The notes beneath the pieces were generated by a model. The model was given only the letters and a program-made list of their open reading frames with translations. It ran no database searches and had not been told where the DNA came from. From Pedobacter endophyticus (GTDB taxonomy: Bacteria; Bacteroidota; Bacteroidia; Sphingobacteriales; Sphingobacteriaceae): a DNA stretch of 64,000 nt. The stretch lies in NCBI RefSeq assembly GCF_015679185.1, contig NZ_CP064939.1:2046001-2110000 (forward strand). Reading direction: 5' to 3'. The position numbers were made by a program, and so were the translations under genes. Shown one piece after another: positions 48,409 through 58,888 of the stretch; within the stretch, counting starts at the first letter, position 1, and every line of letters starts with the position of its first letter.

Positions 48409-50436
48409 ATGAAACCTAATAATAAATTGTTCGAACCTGCCCTGGTGCAAACCGCATTAAAGCAATCGCTTATCAAACTCGATCCGCGGATAATGGTTCG
48501 CAACCCGGTGATGTTTACGGTCGAAATCGGTACGCTGATTATGGCTTATGTTACCGCCTATTCTTTCGGTCACAGCGAACAAGGTTCACCCTGGTACAAT
48601 TTCTTCATATTTCTTGTACTGCTGGCTACGGTGCTATTTGCCAACTTTGCCGAGGCTATAGCAGAGGCCAGAGGAAAAGCGCAAGCCGATAGCTTACGAA
48701 AAACCCGCGAAGAAACACCCGCAAAAATTCTTCTGCCCAATGGAACAACAGCAATTGTTTCTTCGAACCAGTTGAAAAAAGGCGATGTATTTATTTGCGA
48801 ACCCGGCGATATCATTGCAACCGATGGAGAAATTATTGAAGGCATTGCCACCATCGATGAATCGGCCATTACTGGCGAATCTGCACCTGTAATTCGTGAA
48901 TCGGGAGGCGATAAATCGTCGGTTACCGGTGGAACAAAGGTTTTATCAGATGAGATTAAAGTGCAAGTAAGCACCGCACCCGGCGAAAGTTTTTTAGATA
49001 AAATGATTGCCCTGGTTGAAGGTGCGTCGCGCCAAAAAACACCAAACGAAGTTGCCCTTACCATCCTTTTGGCAAGTTTTACGCTGGTATTTATCATCGT
49101 TTGTGTAACCTTAAAACCATTTGCCGATTATGCCAATACACCAATTACTATTGCCGCAGTGATTTCGCTTTTCGTTTGCTTAATTCCGACCACAATTGGC
49201 GGCTTATTGTCGGCCATAGGCATAGCCGGAATGGACCGGGCCTTGCGGGCAAACGTGATTACAAAATCGGGCAAGGCCGTAGAAACTGCAGGCGATATCG
49301 ATGTGCTTTTGCTTGATAAAACCGGAACGATAACCATCGGCAACCGTAAGGCCACCAACTTTTATCCCGCAAATGGGGTATCTCTTCAGGTTTTTACAAA
49401 TGCCTGCGTGTTGAGCTCGCTGGCTGATGAAACTCCTGAGGGCAAATCGATTATTGAACTGGCCAATACGCATGGCGTTATGGTGCCGGGCACTCCCGAG
49501 GGCGCTACATTCATTAAGTTTACTGCCGAAACGCGTTCGAGCGGGCTTGATACTGCAGACGGCATCCGCATCAGAAAAGGTGCTTTTGATTCGATGAAAA
49601 CCATCGTTGAAAAGGCAGAAAATACTTTTCCTTCGGATATTGAGGCACACGTAAGAAATATCGCTACCAATGGCGGAACGCCTTTAGTGGTTTCAGAAAA
49701 TGAACGGGCGCTGGGCGTAATCGAGCTGCAGGATATAATTAAACCGGGCATTAGCGAAAGGTTTGAGCGCCTGCGCAAAATGGGCGTTAAAACCGTAATG
49801 GTAACGGGCGATAACCCTTTAACGGCCAAATATATTGCGGAAAAAGCGGGTGTAGACGATTTTATTGCGGAAGCGAAGCCCGAAGACAAAATGAACTACA
49901 TCAAAGATGAGCAAGCGAAGGGCAAACTGGTTGCCATGATGGGCGATGGTACAAACGATGCCCCTGCACTGGCCCAGGCCGATGTTGGTGTAGCGATGAA
50001 TAGTGGAACCCAGGCCGCAAAGGAGGCGGGCAACATGGTCGATCTGGACAATGACCCGACAAAGCTAATTGAGATTGTTGAAATTGGGAAGCAGCTTTTG
50101 ATTACCCGCGGAACTTTAACCACTTTCTCTATCGCCAATGATGTGGCTAAGTACTTTGCCATTGTTCCCGCATTGTTTATTGCTTCCATCCCGGCATTGC
50201 AACACCTTAATATTATGGGGCTGCATACGCCAGAAAGCGCAATTATGTCGGCTGTAATCTTCAATGCCATTATTATTCCAATCCTGATTCCGCTGGCCCT
50301 CAAAGGCGTGTCGTATAAGCCGATCGGCGCTTCGGCATTGCTGCGAAGAAACCTGTTTATCTACGGCATCGGAGGAATTGTAGCGCCTTTTATCGGCATT
50401 AAATTAATTGATTTAGTCATTGGGCTTTTGGTTTAG
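48409..50436 (+). CDS. kdpB: Potassium-transporting ATPase subunit B
   Basis: The 675-residue P-type ATPase subunit. The phosphorylation site is in [13 protein letters not shown], the TGES motif of the actuator domain is AITGESAPV, and the hinge motif is [21 protein letters not shown]. Seven membrane helices frame the cytosolic domains. It hydrolyses ATP to drive potassium uptake through KdpA. The gap to kdpC is 314 bp and contains a family B repeat, which is long for kdp operons. Confidence 0.97.
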   Translation: MKPNNKLFEPALVQTALKQSLIKLDPRIMVRNPVMFTVEIGTLIMAYVTAYSFGHSEQGSPWYNFFIFLVLLATVLFANFAEAIAEARGKAQADSLRKTREETPAKILLPNGTTAIVSSNQLKKGDVFICEPGDIIATDGEIIEGIATIDESAITGESAPVIRESGGDKSSVTGGTKVLSDEIKVQVSTAPGESFLDKMIALVEGASRQKTPNEVALTILLASFTLVFIIVCVTLKPFADYANTPITIAAVISLFVCLIPTTIGGLLSAIGIAGMDRALRANVITKSGKAVETAGDIDVLLLDKTGTITIGNRKATNFYPANGVSLQVFTNACVLSSLADETPEGKSIIELANTHGVMVPGTPEGATFIKFTAETRSSGLDTADGIRIRKGAFDSMKTIVEKAENTFPSDIEAHVRNIATNGGTPLVVSENERALGVIELQDIIKPGISERFERLRKMGVKTVMVTGDNPLTAKYIAEKAGVDDFIAEAKPEDKMNYIKDEQAKGKLVAMMGDGTNDAPALAQADVGVAMNSGTQAAKEAGNMVDLDNDPTKLIEIVEIGKQLLITRGTLTTFSIANDVAKYFAIVPALFIASIPALQHLNIMGLHTPESAIMSAVIFNAIIIPILIPLALKGVSYKPIGASALLRRNLFIYGIGGIVAPFIGIKLIDLVIGLLV

Positions 50437-50750
50437 CACGGCAGAGGGGCAGGAAGGATCCGCAGGCGATGAAATGCAGAACGTCAGAACCGCATTGCAA
50501 AAAAGGGTTGGGACTGGCTGTACCTGCGATTTACGTATTTTCAATTAGCCACCTAACTTTAAGCAATAGAACGATTAACGCGAACCATGAACAGTCGTCA
50601 TCCTCAGCTTGACTGGGGATCTTAAGGCCAAAGTTTTAAGATTCCCGCCTGCGCGGGAATGACGATCGTTCATACCGCCGTCATCAATACCTCAACTCGG
50701 CACCTTAACAAAAAAACAGTGAAATAACAAACACATAAAAATACAATATC
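50437..50750. other. Gap inside the kdp operon with a family B repeat
   Basis: No gene is present. A family B element at about 50586-50674 (gtcgtcatcctcagcttgac, gatcttaagg, attcccgcctgcgcgggaat) would form a long hairpin in the kdpB-kdpC message. This may lower or stabilise downstream expression. Confidence 0.6.
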
Positions 50751-51311
50751 ATGAAAAAATACATCATTCCATCCCTCCGCTTAACCTTAGTTTTAATCGT
50801 GCTTTTGTGCATCATTTATCCCGTTACCATTTCCTTAGCTGGCAAGTTTGCCAAAGGCGGCGGTGGCGGCGAAAAACTGATCAAAAACGGTAAAACCGTT
50901 GGCTATGCATTGCTGGGCCAATCATTTAGCAAACCGCAATATTTCTGGGGCCGCCCCTCTGCTGCAAATTATAATGCTGCCGGCTCTGCAGGCTCGAACA
51001 AAGGCCCTACAAATCGCGATTATTTAAAAGATGTTCAATCGAGAATTGACACGTTACTGAAATATAATCCGGGTTTGAAAACTGCCGAAATCCCTGCCGA
51101 TCTGGTAACGGCATCGGGCAGTGGCTTAGACCCGAACATATCCGAACAAGCTGCCGCTATTCAAATCGCAAGAGTGGCAAAGGCAAGAAAAACGAGCCCC
51201 GAAAAGGTAAAACAACTGGTCGCAATAAACACCAATAAACCGTTTTTGGGCCTATTTGGACCTTCCTCGGTAAACGTATTGAAATTGAATCTCGCCTTAG
51301 ATAATTTGTAA
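50751..51311 (+). CDS. kdpC: Potassium-transporting ATPase subunit C
   Basis: The 186-residue periplasmic subunit, with one N-terminal helix (LRLTLVLIVLLCIIYPVTI) and the conserved SFSKPQYFWGRPSAANYNAAGSAG-type region and ASGSGLDPNISEQAA. KdpC increases ATP affinity of the pump. It precedes the porin by 85 bp. Confidence 0.96.
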   Translation: MKKYIIPSLRLTLVLIVLLCIIYPVTISLAGKFAKGGGGGEKLIKNGKTVGYALLGQSFSKPQYFWGRPSAANYNAAGSAGSNKGPTNRDYLKDVQSRIDTLLKYNPGLKTAEIPADLVTASGSGLDPNISEQAAAIQIARVAKARKTSPEKVKQLVAINTNKPFLGLFGPSSVNVLKLNLALDNL

Positions 51312-51395
51312 CCAATCGGTCGTTCTGTGTCAACCAGTTACTTGTCCGGCCAAAAAGCACAGAACAATCCTTCATCATCCCTATTAAAAAACAAC

Positions 51396-52466
51396 ATGAA
51401 AAAGCTCATCCTATTAATAACAACCATTATAATAAGCGTCGGTGCGTTTGCGCAAACGGAATCAGGGCTGAAATTCTCCGGTTATCTCGAAGCGTATTAT
51501 GGCTACGATTTCAACAATCCGGCGGATCATAACCGTCCATCTTTTGTTTATTCGCACAACAAAGCGAACGAAGTAAACCTGAATCTCGCCTTTATCAAGG
51601 CGGCTTATGCCGGAGATTTAGTACGAGCGAATTTCGCCTTAATGAGCGGCACTTATGCAAACGCAAACCTGGCGACAGAACCGGGTGTATTGAAAAGTGT
51701 TTTTGAGGCAAACGCGGGGCTTAAACTCTCAAAATCAGAAGATCTTTGGATTGATGCGGGCATCTTTTCCTCGCATATCGGCTTCGAAAGTGCAATTTCT
51801 AAAGATTGCTGGACTTTAACCCGAAATATTGCTTCTGAAAACACACCTTATTATGAATCGGGCGCAAAGGTTACTTATGCTACGCACGATAAAAAATTAA
51901 CCGCGACCCTACTCTACCTTAATGGATGGCAGCGAATTAGTCGGCAAGTAGGTAACAATAAGCCTGCGGGCGGCGTCCAGCTTGCATGGAAACCCACTGC
52001 AAAAATTACCGTTAACTACAGCAATTACCTCGGCACAGAAGGCGCAGATTCTGTCGGTTTAGCCCGGTTTTACCATAATTTTTACGGCATTTTTCAGCTC
52101 ACAGACAGATTTGGGGTTACAGCAGGCGTTGATTACGGCACACAACAAAAACCAAACGGAAAACCGGGTAAGCATGAGGTGCTTTCGCCGGTGCTGATTG
52201 CGCAGTACAAGCTTGCCGAAAAGTGGGCCGTGGCAGGTAGATTTGAGTATTATGAGGATAAAAACGGCATCTTTATTCCAACGGAAACACCAAATGGATT
52301 TAAAACGAAAGGATATTCGTTAAACATCGATTATTGGCCAATAGCAAACGCCGTAATTCGCGTGGAGGGAAAGGTATTCGATAGCAAGGATAAGATCTTC
52401 GAACGTGAAAACAGCGTAGTAAATGCAAACACTACACTTACTGCAAGCATAGCCGTAGCCTTTTGA
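51396..52466 (+). CDS. Outer-membrane beta-barrel porin of the kdp locus
   Basis: A 356-residue exported beta-barrel with a signal peptide (KKLILLITTIIISVGAFAQ) and amphipathic strands rich in aromatic residues, ending in a C-terminal Phe (TLTASIAVAF). The barrel starts at LKFSGYLEAYYGYDFN. It is a standard companion of Bacteroidetes kdp genes and probably admits potassium or other cations through the outer membrane. A longer frame from 51327 adds 23 unlikely residues; the ATG at 51396 begins the signal peptide. Confidence 0.87.
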   Translation: MKKLILLITTIIISVGAFAQTESGLKFSGYLEAYYGYDFNNPADHNRPSFVYSHNKANEVNLNLAFIKAAYAGDLVRANFALMSGTYANANLATEPGVLKSVFEANAGLKLSKSEDLWIDAGIFSSHIGFESAISKDCWTLTRNIASENTPYYESGAKVTYATHDKKLTATLLYLNGWQRISRQVGNNKPAGGVQLAWKPTAKITVNYSNYLGTEGADSVGLARFYHNFYGIFQLTDRFGVTAGVDYGTQQKPNGKPGKHEVLSPVLIAQYKLAEKWAVAGRFEYYEDKNGIFIPTETPNGFKTKGYSLNIDYWPIANAVIRVEGKVFDSKDKIFERENSVVNANTTLTASIAVAF

Positions 52467-52512
52467 TAGCACAATACAAGCCTCTTATTTGGCCTAATAA
52501 AAACACATCACC

Positions 52513-53637
52513 ATGCAAGAAAAAGATGATTCCGTTAAGCATTTCCTTGAACTGGTTCAAAAATCGCGGAAGGGAAAACTGAAAATTTACCTCGGAATGA
52601 GCCCCGGTGTAGGCAAAACCTATCGAATGCTGCAAGATTCGCGAGCACTCTTGCGCAATGGCGTCGATATCTGCATTGGTTATATAGAAACACATAAAAG
52701 AGCCGAAACAGAGGCCATGCTGGAGGGCTTACCGGTGCTCCCACGAAAGAAAATCTTTTACCGTGGCAAGGAGATTGAAGAAATGGATTTAAGCGGCATT
52801 TTGAATCGGCACCCCGAAATTGTAGTGGTAGACGAATTGGCGCACAGCAATAGCCACGGCAGCAAGAACAGTAAGCGCTGGCAAGATGTTTACGATTTGC
52901 TGGAAGCCGGAATCAGTGTAATTTCTGCGGTAAATATTCAGCACCTCGAAAGTATAAACGAAGAAATCGGCCAAATTACCGGCGTGGTTGTTACTGAACG
53001 GGTTCCTGATAAGATTTTGGAAATGGCCGATGAGCTTGTCAACATCGATTTAGCGGCTGACGAGCTAATTGGCCGGCTTAAGGAAGGCAAAATTTATGCA
53101 AAGGATAAGATCAATTCGGCATTAACCAACTTTTTTCAAGTGGATAAGATTTTGCAACTGCGAGAACTGGCACTGAAGGAAGCTGTTCATCAACTGGAAA
53201 GGAAAATTCAGACTGAAATTCCGAAGTCGGTAAAACTGCGCAAGGAAAGGTTTCTGGCGTGTATATCATCGAACCCGGAAACTGCTGGCGTCGTAATCAG
53301 AAAAACGGCCCGGCTGGCCTCCTACTATCGCTCGCCATGGATTGTGCTGTATGTACAAAGCGATGCCGAGCGTTTCGATAGGATTAAACTGGATAAGCAG
53401 CGGCATTTAATTAACCATTTTAAGCTGGCAACAACGCTCGGGGCAGAGGTGATGAAGCTGAAAAGCAACCGAATTACAGAAACGATCATTGATGTGGCTG
53501 CCGACAAAGAAATCAGCACAATTTGCATCGGCAAGCCACATTTAAATATCTTTCAGGTAATTATCAGAACAGCAATTTTTAACCAACTGTTGCGTAATTT
53601 AGCCGCAAAAGATATTGATTTGGTTGTGCTTTCTTAA
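52513..53637 (+). CDS. kdpD: KdpD N-terminal sensor protein without kinase domain
   Basis: A 374-residue protein covering only the first half of E. coli KdpD. The KdpD domain has Walker A LGMSPGVGKTYRML and the VVDELAHSNSHGSKNSKRWQDV block. It is followed by a universal-stress-like domain (ACISSNPETAGVVIRKTARL, ISTICIGKPHLN). The membrane and histidine-kinase half is absent; a separate kinase gene follows 88 bp later. It is probably a cytosolic or membrane-associated potassium/c-di-AMP-linked sensor that talks to that kinase. Confidence 0.92.
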   Translation: MQEKDDSVKHFLELVQKSRKGKLKIYLGMSPGVGKTYRMLQDSRALLRNGVDICIGYIETHKRAETEAMLEGLPVLPRKKIFYRGKEIEEMDLSGILNRHPEIVVVDELAHSNSHGSKNSKRWQDVYDLLEAGISVISAVNIQHLESINEEIGQITGVVVTERVPDKILEMADELVNIDLAADELIGRLKEGKIYAKDKINSALTNFFQVDKILQLRELALKEAVHQLERKIQTEIPKSVKLRKERFLACISSNPETAGVVIRKTARLASYYRSPWIVLYVQSDAERFDRIKLDKQRHLINHFKLATTLGAEVMKLKSNRITETIIDVAADKEISTICIGKPHLNIFQVIIRTAIFNQLLRNLAAKDIDLVVLS

Positions 53638-53725
53638 AATGAATTATTGCCCTATTTACGCCTATATCATGCTTTTTGGAGTAGCTATATTTTAAAGCAC
53701 TAACTGAAATTAAATACAAGAAACC

Positions 53726-55465
53726 ATGAAAATAAAAACCAAGCTCCGTCTCGGATTCGGCTTCCTCTTTATAGTCGTTTTATCGTTTGGATTAATCGCT
53801 ATATTCTTTTTGAACGAGCTTTCTGATAAGTCGAAAGTGATTCTAAAAGACAATTATAAATCGTTGCAGTACGTATCCGCCATGCGGAATATAATTGATA
53901 AAAACACTTTCCCGCTGCCTATTCAAGATGCTAAAAAATTTGAGAAGAACTTAACCGAGGAAAGTAAAAATATAACCGAGGATGGCGAAAAAATCGCTGT
54001 TCGGCGGTTGGCATCAGCGTACCAAGCTTTACAACGGGGTTTTACTAACGGAAACATGCGCACGTTACGCAGCACGCTTCAACAGATTGAACAAATTAAT
54101 TTGCAGGCCATATATGCCAAAAACGAATTGGCAAACGCAAGTTCGGTACGGGCCAATCTTTATATTTCAATTGCCGCACTGTTCAGCTTTCTGATTTTAT
54201 TTGTGTTCATTGTTAATTTTCCCGGTTTCGTAGCCAATCCGTTAGCGGAATTTACCGACGCCATTAAACAAATTGGCAAAAAGAACTACAAACAGCGCCT
54301 GCACTTTAAAAACGACGATGAGTTTACTGAACTGGCCGAAGCTTTTAATGGCATGGTGGTGAAACTGAACGAATGGGAAAACAGCAATCTTTCTAAGCTC
54401 AAATCTGAAAAATCGCGTATCGAAGCCATCATTGCCCAAATGCAGGATGCCATTATCGGTTTAAATGAGAAGGGTGAAGTGCTGTTTTTGAACCAGTTAG
54501 CGGCGAAGTTGATGAACCTTGACGAGAAAAAAGCGATTGGCCAAAATGTTGCCGAACTAATTAAAAAGAACGAGTTGCTCAAACGCATCATCAGCCCCGA
54601 CACTGGGGATAAGACCCTAAAAATTTACGCAGATAACAAGGAATCGTATTTTCTGCTCGAGGATCGCGAAATCGTTATTCCTGTTTATGGCGAACAAGAT
54701 GAACAAGCGCTTGTGGCGGCCTCAAAATCTGCCGGAAGCGTGTACATCTTAAAAAACATTACGCAGTTTAAGGAATTGGATGAAGCCAAAACCAATTTCA
54801 TTGCGACGGTTTCGCACGAACTGAAAACGCCACTATCGTCGATTAAAATGAGCTTGAAGTTATTAAATGATGAACGAATTGGTGCGATGAATGATGAACA
54901 GATTCAGCTTTTGACCCACATCCGCGAAGATAGCGACCGACTATTGAAAATTACGGGCGAATTGCTCGATCTTTCGCAGGTTGAAACGGGAAACCTTAAA
55001 CTCACATTCGACATTGCGGCTCCCGAAGCTATTGCGAAGTTTGCCATTGATGCCGTAAAGCTTCAGGCCGAACAAAAATCAATTCAGCTAAGCCTAAATT
55101 GCAACGAAAATTTGCCCAAGGTAAATGCCGATGTTCAAAAAACGGTTTGGGTGCTGGTTAATTTCTTGTCGAATGCTTTACGTTACAGCGGCGAAAAATC
55201 GACGGTAATTATCGATGTTTTTGAAAAGGATCAATATGTTCAGTTTTCAGTGAAAGACTTTGGCAAAGGGATAGATGAAAAGTACCAGAAACGCTTGTTC
55301 GATCGCTACTTTCAGGTACCGACCGATGGCCAGAACAAATCGGGATCAGGATTGGGGCTGGCCATTTCGAAAGATTTTATCGAAGCTGAAAATGGGATAA
55401 TCTGGGTTGATAGTGCAATTGGCGAAGGAAGCCGATTTAGTTTCCGCTTGCCCGCTGTGGGTTGA
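53726..55465 (+). CDS. HAMP/PAS sensor histidine kinase of the kdp locus
   Basis: A 579-residue membrane histidine kinase. Two helices (GFLFIVVLSFGLIAIFFL near residue 14 and LFSFLILFVFIVNFPGFV near 152) frame a periplasmic sensor. HAMP and PAS regions follow, then HisKA with the phospho-acceptor His in VSHELKTPLSSIK and a HATPase with NFLSNALRYS and GSGLGLAISK. It supplies the kinase half missing from KdpD. The NtrC-type regulator at 42440 is the nearest response regulator. Confidence 0.93.
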   Translation: MKIKTKLRLGFGFLFIVVLSFGLIAIFFLNELSDKSKVILKDNYKSLQYVSAMRNIIDKNTFPLPIQDAKKFEKNLTEESKNITEDGEKIAVRRLASAYQALQRGFTNGNMRTLRSTLQQIEQINLQAIYAKNELANASSVRANLYISIAALFSFLILFVFIVNFPGFVANPLAEFTDAIKQIGKKNYKQRLHFKNDDEFTELAEAFNGMVVKLNEWENSNLSKLKSEKSRIEAIIAQMQDAIIGLNEKGEVLFLNQLAAKLMNLDEKKAIGQNVAELIKKNELLKRIISPDTGDKTLKIYADNKESYFLLEDREIVIPVYGEQDEQALVAASKSAGSVYILKNITQFKELDEAKTNFIATVSHELKTPLSSIKMSLKLLNDERIGAMNDEQIQLLTHIREDSDRLLKITGELLDLSQVETGNLKLTFDIAAPEAIAKFAIDAVKLQAEQKSIQLSLNCNENLPKVNADVQKTVWVLVNFLSNALRYSGEKSTVIIDVFEKDQYVQFSVKDFGKGIDEKYQKRLFDRYFQVPTDGQNKSGSGLGLAISKDFIEAENGIIWVDSAIGEGSRFSFRLPAVG

Positions 55466-55917
55466 TAGGCAATGTTGTTTAGTTAAAACGAAGAAATATT
55501 GTCAGCCTGAACTTCCATTTTTTAGCGAAAAAAATCAATAGGAAGTGACGATGCTGTTGGGATTAGTGCACGCTCTGATGGGGGTCGTCATTTCGACCGA
55601 AGTGCTCCAAAGGAGCTCCTTTGGAGGAGAAATCTTTGAACAAAGCCAGGTTCAAAGATTTCTCGGCTACGCTCGAAATGACGATTTTTGTGTTGTTTTC
55701 GAAAAACATCGATGATAACAGCCGCCAATATCGTTTAGTTAAGGATAAAACTAAGAAACATTGTCACCCTGAGCATTTCGACTGGAGTTTATCTTGAGCG
55801 TAGACGAAAGGCTCAATACAGGCTTAGTCGAAGGGCAAATGTCTGTAGATTTTTTCTATCGAAAAGTCTTCGATTGCTTTTATCCCAACTAAATGAAATT
55901 GGATTAACACGACGAGA
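55466..55917. other. Gene-free gap; families A and C
   Basis: Family A lies at about 55583-55684, with the perfect inverted pair gagaaatctttgaac and gttcaaagatttctc (55626-55664). Family C lies at about 55759-55875. Convergent genes flank the gap; no ORF is supported. Confidence 0.6.
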
Positions 55918-56370
55918 TTAAGCGCCAAACCTAATCCACTTATCGCCCTCGTGGCCAAAAATGAACGAACCGGGGTGCAGCATCTCGGCAATATCTTCTA
56001 TTAACGCTACCACATTTTCGGCCGTTCGGCTTCTGTTTACATCATCGTTTAGCAAAATGATCCTATTATTCTTTACCGCTTGCCATTCGGGGTTTAAAAC
56101 GGCGGGCACTTCCCGCATCAGGTCGGTTAAGGTTTTGCCGGGTTCATAATAAATGATAAATGCAGCGCCTAAAATGTCTGTTTCAAGCATCCCTCCTGCC
56201 ATTGCAATTTCTTCGGCCAGCAAATAATTCGAATTGTTCGCGGCATCTAAGCAGGCCACCGGCATTTTATCCATAAACTTAATTTTATGTTCTACCAAAT
56301 CCAAACGTTCCTGTAATTCTTCTTGCTGAGCGGTATCAAGGCCAATAAATAACTCGTTTAAAAAAGACAT
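55918..56370 (-). CDS. Small protein resembling the C-terminal half of BtuF/TroA binding proteins
   Basis: A 150-residue protein starting MSFLNELFIGLDTAQQ. The pattern PVACLDAANN, AMAGGML and AVKNNRIILLNDDVNRSRT followed by EDIAEMLHPGSF recalls the C-terminal lobe of metal- or cobalamin-binding periplasmic proteins, but there is no signal peptide and only about half a domain. The upstream frame reaches 56514, overlapping the divergent gene, so the ATG at 56368-56370 is preferred. It may be a stand-alone half-domain homologue or a relic. Function unknown. Confidence 0.65.
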   Translation of the reverse strand: MSFLNELFIGLDTAQQEELQERLDLVEHKIKFMDKMPVACLDAANNSNYLLAEEIAMAGGMLETDILGAAFIIYYEPGKTLTDLMREVPAVLNPEWQAVKNNRIILLNDDVNRSRTAENVVALIEDIAEMLHPGSFIFGHEGDKWIRFGA

Positions 56371-56416
56371 CTGCATTAAATTTATTAATTTGTGCAAAAA
56401 TAACATTCCTACACTC

Positions 56417-58051
56417 ATGCGAGGCTCATTTAAGTATATATTTTGGATTTTTTGCAGTATAATATTTATTTCATGTACCAAAAACACAAACAATAAGGAC
56501 AAAAAAGTCTTCAATATTAATCTCGATCAAGGTTTAACGTCAATCGATCCGGCTTTTGCCCGAAACCAGAATGCAATTTGGATGACCAACCAGATTTTTA
56601 ATGGATTGGTTCAAATTAACGATTCGTTAAAAACCGTTCCATGCATTGCAAAAAGTTGGAAGGTTTCGCCAGATGCACTCACTTACACTTTCCATTTAAG
56701 GAACGACGTTTTTTTTCACGACGATCCGATTTTTAAAAATGGCAAAGGGCGAAAAGTTGTAGCCAGCGATTTTGCTTACAGTTTCTATCGCCTCATCGAC
56801 CCCAAGGTGGCTTCATCGGGCGGATGGATTTTTAGCGATAAAGTAAAAGATCAGCACAGTTTTGTAGCCCTAAACGATACGACATTTCAGATCCAGCTTG
56901 TTCGGCCATTTCCGCCATTTATGAATCTGCTTACCACCCAGTATTGCTCGGTTGTGCCCAAAGAAGTTGTAGAACACTATGGAAAGGACTTTAGAAGCCA
57001 CCCAGTGGGAACGGGCCCGTTTCGATTTAAATATTGGAAAGAGGGCGAAATTTTGGTGCTCCTAAAAAATGACCATTATTTCGAGAAAGATGAAAAAGGA
57101 ACGCCCCTACCCTATTTAGACGCTGTGAAAGCCACTTTTATAACCGATAAGCAAAGCGGCTTCATGAGTTTCGTAAAAAAAGACCTCGATTTTTATTACA
57201 ACGTTGACGGGAGTTACCGCGACGATATCCTTACGAAAAGTGGCAAAATGAGTGCAAAGTATAAAGGAAAGTTTACGGTAACGAAAAGCCCATATTTATG
57301 TACCGAGTACGTTGGGATATTGGTTGATACGAATTTAGCTATTGTAAAAAACTCGCCTTTGCGCATTAAAAAAATCAGACAGGCGATAAATTACTCGATC
57401 GATCGCGATAAACTGATCAAGTACTTGCGCAACGGAATTGGTATCGCGGCTACCTCGGGCTTTATCCCCAAAGGGATGCCGGGGTTTGATAGCACAGCAG
57501 TTCGCGGTTATGTTTATAACCCCACAAAAGCCGCCAATTTGTTAAGAGAAGCGGGTTTCCCTGAAGGTAGGGGCTTGCCCGAAATTACCCTGAACACTAC
57601 CACAACGTATAAAGATTTGATTGAATTTATTCAGGGTGAACTTACAGCCGTTGGTATAAAGACGAAAATTGATGTGAGTCCGAGTGCAAGCCTGAGGGAT
57701 TTGATGTCCAAAAACCATGTTAATTTTTTTAGGGGATCATGGCTGGCGGATTATGCAGATGGCGAGAATTTCCTCTCGATGTTTTACTCCAAGAATAAGG
57801 TGCCTAACGGACCGAACTATTTTGCTTTTTACAATAAGGATTTCGATAGGCTGTTTGAACAGAGCTATTACGAGGCCGACGACGAAAAGCGTTTCGAATT
57901 GTACCGCAAAATGGATCAATTGGTGATGGATAATTCTCCGGTTGTACCGTTATTTTACGATCAGTCGGTGGTTATGCTTCAAAACAATATTAGCGGATAT
58001 TCTTTTAATCCTTTGAGCTTGATGATCTTGAAACGGATTCAGAAAAACTAA
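56417..58051 (+). CDS. Oligopeptide-type ABC transporter substrate-binding lipoprotein
   Basis: A 544-residue extracytoplasmic binding protein of the DppA/OppA (SBP_bac_5) family. A lipoprotein signal with lipobox IFISC leads into the family segments LTSIDPAFARNQNAIWMTNQIFNGL, FHLRNDVFFHDD, VGTGPFRFKYWKEGE and RQAINYSIDRDKLI. It binds peptides or other small molecules. No permease or ATPase genes follow, which is common for such genes in Bacteroidetes. The TTG at 56390 lies inside the divergent gene; the ATG at 56417 begins the signal peptide. Confidence 0.92.
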   Translation: MRGSFKYIFWIFCSIIFISCTKNTNNKDKKVFNINLDQGLTSIDPAFARNQNAIWMTNQIFNGLVQINDSLKTVPCIAKSWKVSPDALTYTFHLRNDVFFHDDPIFKNGKGRKVVASDFAYSFYRLIDPKVASSGGWIFSDKVKDQHSFVALNDTTFQIQLVRPFPPFMNLLTTQYCSVVPKEVVEHYGKDFRSHPVGTGPFRFKYWKEGEILVLLKNDHYFEKDEKGTPLPYLDAVKATFITDKQSGFMSFVKKDLDFYYNVDGSYRDDILTKSGKMSAKYKGKFTVTKSPYLCTEYVGILVDTNLAIVKNSPLRIKKIRQAINYSIDRDKLIKYLRNGIGIAATSGFIPKGMPGFDSTAVRGYVYNPTKAANLLREAGFPEGRGLPEITLNTTTTYKDLIEFIQGELTAVGIKTKIDVSPSASLRDLMSKNHVNFFRGSWLADYADGENFLSMFYSKNKVPNGPNYFAFYNKDFDRLFEQSYYEADDEKRFELYRKMDQLVMDNSPVVPLFYDQSVVMLQNNISGYSFNPLSLMILKRIQKN

Positions 58052-58888
58052 TTATAGATGCTTTTGAGGCTGGTTTAGAGTTAATGCATTAAAATTAAAT
58101 ATGAGTGACATTTATCATCCTTGTCATCTTTCCCGCGCAGGCGGGAATTCTAATGCAAGGCGGCCAAGTTTTTGTGCATTAAGATCCCTCCCGAAGCTTC
58201 GGGAAGGATGACGACCGTTCATAGTTCGTGTTTCATTCATTCGGCTAACACATAGACTAAACATCGGTAATTCAGTCAAATACCAATGGTAATTTAATTT
58301 ATTGCATAAAAATTAATTGAACGGCGTTTATAACTAAGTCGTCCTTTCGACTGTAGCGTAGCGGAACGGAGAAATCTTTCACATTTGGTTGTTGAGGACA
58401 CTAATAATTAAGGGAGCCTACCCTTGGTCGGTGTCCTCACCGACCAATAAAAAAATAAAATAAATGCTTCTAAAAGGGTCGTCCTTTCGAGCGCAGCCGA
58501 GAAATCTCTATCCAAGGTTCAAAGATTTCTCCACTTTGGTCGAAAGGACGTTTCACATTTGGTTGGTGAGGACGCCAACCACTAAGGGCGCCTACCGCTT
58601 GGTCGGTGTCCCCACCGACCAATTAAAGTCAAGCCGGGCAACAAAAAATTAGCCACGGAAACTCCGAAGTCACGGATAATAATTGAAAATATTCCGTGTT
58701 TTCCGTGCTTCCGTGGCAACATAACGCTCATGTTTTGTCGTCAGCGTACGCAGAAACAGAAAAGGCTAGCAAGGAAAACTAAAAAGCGATTTCCTGAGGT
58801 GGTGACAAAGAAGGCGCTGGCGACTTAAGGTGTTTGACATTTGGTTGGTGAGGACACCAACCATTAAGGGCGACTAAGGTGTTGCAAA
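58052..58888. other. Longest gene-free gap; families A, B, H and other repeats
   Basis: No gene is visible in 837 bp. Family B lies at about 58122-58223 with palindrome tcccgaagcttcggga near 58190, and family A at about 58478-58550. Family H (ttggttggtgaggacaccaa and ggtcggtgtcctcaccgacc hairpins) lies at about 58379-58443, 58551-58621 and, partial, 58838-58876. A ccacggaaac / ccgtgcttccgtgg inverted pair lies at about 58653-58718. An ORF of 62 codons at 58464 only translates repeats. Confidence 0.65.

Noticed and set aside
49204..49889. Two overlapping minus-strand frames of 148 and 167 codons over kdpB
   Set aside because: Both are antisense to a highly conserved P-type ATPase and show composition expected from its codon bias.
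58464..58652. 62-codon plus-strand ORF
   Set aside because: It consists entirely of family A and family H repeat DNA and matches no protein pattern.
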